From Acinetobacter sp. (GTDB lineage: Bacteria > Pseudomonadota > Gammaproteobacteria > Pseudomonadales > Moraxellaceae): a stretch of 8,050 nucleotides of DNA. How positions within the stretch are numbered: the stretch's first letter is position 1; each line of letters opens with the position of its first letter. The notes under the pieces were generated by a model. It had not been told where the DNA came from and did no database searches. It saw only the letters and a program-made list of their open reading frames with translations. Where the stretch lies: contig SSHD01000038.1 of assembly GCA_008017255.1 (NCBI GenBank), positions 1-8,050 on the forward strand, written 5' to 3'. A program made the translations under genes and the position numbers. Shown here in pieces: positions 6,823 through 8,050 of this stretch.

Positions 6823-6828
6823 CACCTC
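6823..6828 (-). promoter_or_regulatory. Ribosome binding site that decides the lapA start
   Basis: GAGGTG on the minus strand lies three bases before the ATG at 6817-6819. A GTG codon in the same frame overlaps it, so the ATG is the better start. Confidence 0.7.
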
Positions 6829-6833
6829 GACGC

Positions 6834-7136
6834 TTATTTAGCAGATTCGTTGACGGCGTCACGAAGTGCTTTACCTGGTTTGAAATGCGGTACCGCCTTT
6901 GCCGCAACATCTACAGATTTACCTGTTTTAGGGTTACGCCCTAAACGTGGCTCACGGTGGTGTAGTGCAAAACTACCAAAACCACGAATTTCAATTCGAT
7001 CACCAGATGATAATGCTTCGATCATTTGGTCAATCATAATTTTCACCGCATCTTCAACCAATGGTTCTGCAAGATGTGGGTTTTTTAGCGCAATCCGTTC
7101 AATTAAATCAGATTTATTAAGTGCTTCAGTAGTCAT
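6834..7136 (-). CDS. ihfB: Integration host factor, beta subunit
   Basis: A nucleoid-associated DNA-bending protein that works as a heterodimer with IhfA, shaping promoters, replication origins and recombination sites. The 100 residues cover the full HU/IHF fold: N-terminal helices with [10 protein letters not shown] at 7-16, the signature [17 protein letters not shown] at 45-61, the DNA-intercalating arm GRNPKTG at 66-72 with its proline, and [12 protein letters not shown] at 85-96. [15 protein letters not shown] marks it as the beta subunit rather than HU or IhfA. A strong Shine-Dalgarno AAAGGGG (7143-7149) sits six bases before the ATG. It follows rpsA, a conserved arrangement, but tandem hairpins in the 155-bp gap suggest partial uncoupling. 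It is probably cotranscribed with lapA 14 bases downstream. Confidence 0.97.
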   Translation of the reverse strand: MTTEALNKSDLIERIALKNPHLAEPLVEDAVKIMIDQMIEALSSGDRIEIRGFGSFALHHREPRLGRNPKTGKSVDVAAKAVPHFKPGKALRDAVNESAK

Positions 7137-7196
7137 TGATGACCCCTTTAATTATTGCTACTTTTTAATATTTTTATAATAACCTGTTTAAATACA

Positions 7197-7234
7197 AAAC
7201 GGTAGCGCAGTACATCAATACTACGCTACCGTTT
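7197..7234 (-). terminator. Second hairpin between rpsA and ihfB
   Basis: An 11-bp stem (AAACGGTAGCG 7197-7207, CGCTACCGTTT 7224-7234), an A-C mismatch, then AGTA/TACT (7209-7212, 7219-7222) and loop CATCAA. On the minus strand it runs into TGTATTT. The weak T-run suggests a backup terminator or an RNA stabiliser or processing site. Confidence 0.6.
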
Positions 7235-7249
7235 ACAGTATTTTTGTAT

Positions 7250-7281
7250 AAAAAGTACGTCTTTTTTACAAAAAACGTACT
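7250..7281 (-). terminator. First hairpin after rpsA, probable terminator
   Basis: AGTACGT (7254-7260) pairs with ACGTACT (7275-7281); a T-run (7262-7267) and A-run (7270-7274) extend the stem past a bulged C. On the minus strand it begins 10 bases after the rpsA stop and is followed by TTTTA. The upper stem is all A-T, so read-through towards ihfB is plausible. Confidence 0.65.
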
Positions 7282-7291
7282 GTTTAACAAA

Positions 7292-8050
7292 TTACTTCAT
7301 TTGAGCTTTAATTAAGTCACCAATGGTTTTGGGACCATTTGCGTCAGTAGTTTGAGCAGCCGCTTGACGCGCTGTGTTCAATGCTTCTTTCTCTTCAGCT
7401 TCGTCTTTCGCTTTGATCGACAAGTTGATAGAACGAGATTTACGATCTACGTTGATGATCTTCGCTTCAACTTCTTGACCAACTTCTAAGAACTTAGTGG
7501 CATCTTCAACGCGATCGCGATTGATTTCAGATGCTTTTAGTGTAGCTTCGATGTCATCAGCAAGTTTAACAGTTGCGCCTTTAGCATCAACCGCAGTCAC
7601 TGTACCTTTAACTAAAGCACCACGTTCATTCGCAGCTAAGAAATCATTGAATGGATCGTTGTTAAGTTGCTTGATACCTAAGCTAATACGGTTACCTTCA
7701 GCATCTACAGATAAGATCACAGCCTCAACTGTATCGCCTTTCTTGTAACGACGAATCGCTTCTTCACCTTGTTCGTTCCAAGAAATATCAGACAAGTGAA
7801 CTAGACCGTCGATACCGCCAGACAAACCGATGAAGATACCGAAGTCAGTGATTGACTTAATCGTACCTGAAACTTTTTCGCCTTTTTCATTTGCTTTAGC
7901 AAACTCTTCCCATGGATTCGCACGAGTTTGTTTGATACCCAATGAAATACGACGACGCTCTTCATCAACTTCAAGCACCATAACATCAACTTCATCACCA
8001 ATCTGAACAACTTTAGATGGGTGGATGTTTTTGTTGGTGTGATCCATTTC
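7292..8050 (-). CDS. rpsA: 30S ribosomal protein S1, C-terminal part (5' end outside window)
   Basis: S1 binds mRNA on the 30S subunit and helps unfold and load leaders with weak ribosome sites. About 252 residues are visible; the frame stays open to the window edge (the codon before [13 protein letters not shown] is GAA), so that Met is internal and not a start. By comparison with E. coli S1 (about 557 residues) this covers the end of S1 domain 4 and all of domains 5 and 6. Repeated OB-fold signatures are visible: [24 protein letters not shown]...[21 protein letters not shown] and [11 protein letters not shown]. It ends in an acidic/alanine-rich linker and [12 protein letters not shown], the usual gammaproteobacterial tail. 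It is transcribed towards ihfB, with two hairpins between them. No internal stop or frameshift was seen. Confidence 0.98.
   Translation of the reverse strand, partial: EMDHTNKNIHPSKVVQIGDEVDVMVLEVDEERRRISLGIKQTRANPWEEFAKANEKGEKVSGTIKSITDFGIFIGLSGGIDGLVHLSDISWNEQGEEAIRRYKKGDTVEAVILSVDAEGNRISLGIKQLNNDPFNDFLAANERGALVKGTVTAVDAKGATVKLADDIEATLKASEINRDRVEDATKFLEVGQEVEAKIINVDRKSRSINLSIKAKDEAEEKEALNTARQAAAQTTDANGPKTIGDLIKAQMK

Noticed and set aside
6460..6825. GTG start for lapA at 6823-6825
   Set aside because: The GTG lies within the GAGGTG ribosome site that serves the ATG at 6817-6819, and the ATG start aligns with the family N-terminus.
6850..7179. 109-codon open frame antisense to ihfB
   Set aside because: It overlaps the conserved IHF beta gene fully and its sequence is low-complexity Ser/Ala-rich, a shadow frame.
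7292..8047. rpsA fragment read as a complete 251-residue protein starting at Met 8045-8047
   Set aside because: The frame continues to the window edge and this Met is internal to S1 domain 4; the gene is cut by the window.
1..8050. CRISPR array, insertion sequence, prophage, toxin-antitoxin or defence system
   Set aside because: There are no spaced direct repeats, no transposase or integrase motifs and no small paired genes; almost all coding space is recognisable housekeeping or single-enzyme genes.

Overview
The window looks like a chromosomal segment of a gammaproteobacterium of the Moraxellaceae, most probably Acinetobacter. The basis is AT-rich DNA, the PyrF, IhfB, S1 and malate synthase G sequences, and the gene order rpsA-ihfB-lapA-pyrF without an adjacent lapB. 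The assignment is recognition from memory, not a database search. No mobile element, tRNA, rRNA or CRISPR array is visible.

Layout. Positions 1-105 hold the last codons of a plus-strand gene (MarR-like tail), which converges on glcB (248-2413, minus; malate synthase G, glyoxylate shunt). Two look-alike hairpin terminators lie between them. A 296-bp gap rich in hairpins separates glcB from zapE (2710-3837, minus; AFG1-type ATPase). A second 296-bp, very AT-rich gap is the divergent promoter region between zapE and a flavin monooxygenase of the Baeyer-Villiger type (4134-5648, plus). A bidirectional terminator and an adjacent 21-bp palindrome lie between that gene and pyrF. The rest is minus-strand: rpsA (5' end outside the window), tandem hairpins, ihfB, lapA and pyrF.

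How the genes relate. Most are housekeeping: translation (S1), nucleoid architecture (IHF beta), envelope (LapA), pyrimidine synthesis (PyrF), division or stress (ZapE) and C2 carbon assimilation (GlcB). The monooxygenase is the only clearly accessory catabolic gene, and it is transcriptionally isolated.

The most interesting signal is the lapA-pyrF junction. The lapA stop codon lies in the loop of a terminator-like hairpin. One base after that stop comes an ATG opening an 11-codon reading frame, which crosses the hairpin and T-run and ends in a TTGA overlap with the TTG start of pyrF. This could be a translation-coupled attenuator or reinitiation relay controlling pyrF; it is an inference from the sequence. 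I see no convincing wholly new multi-gene system.
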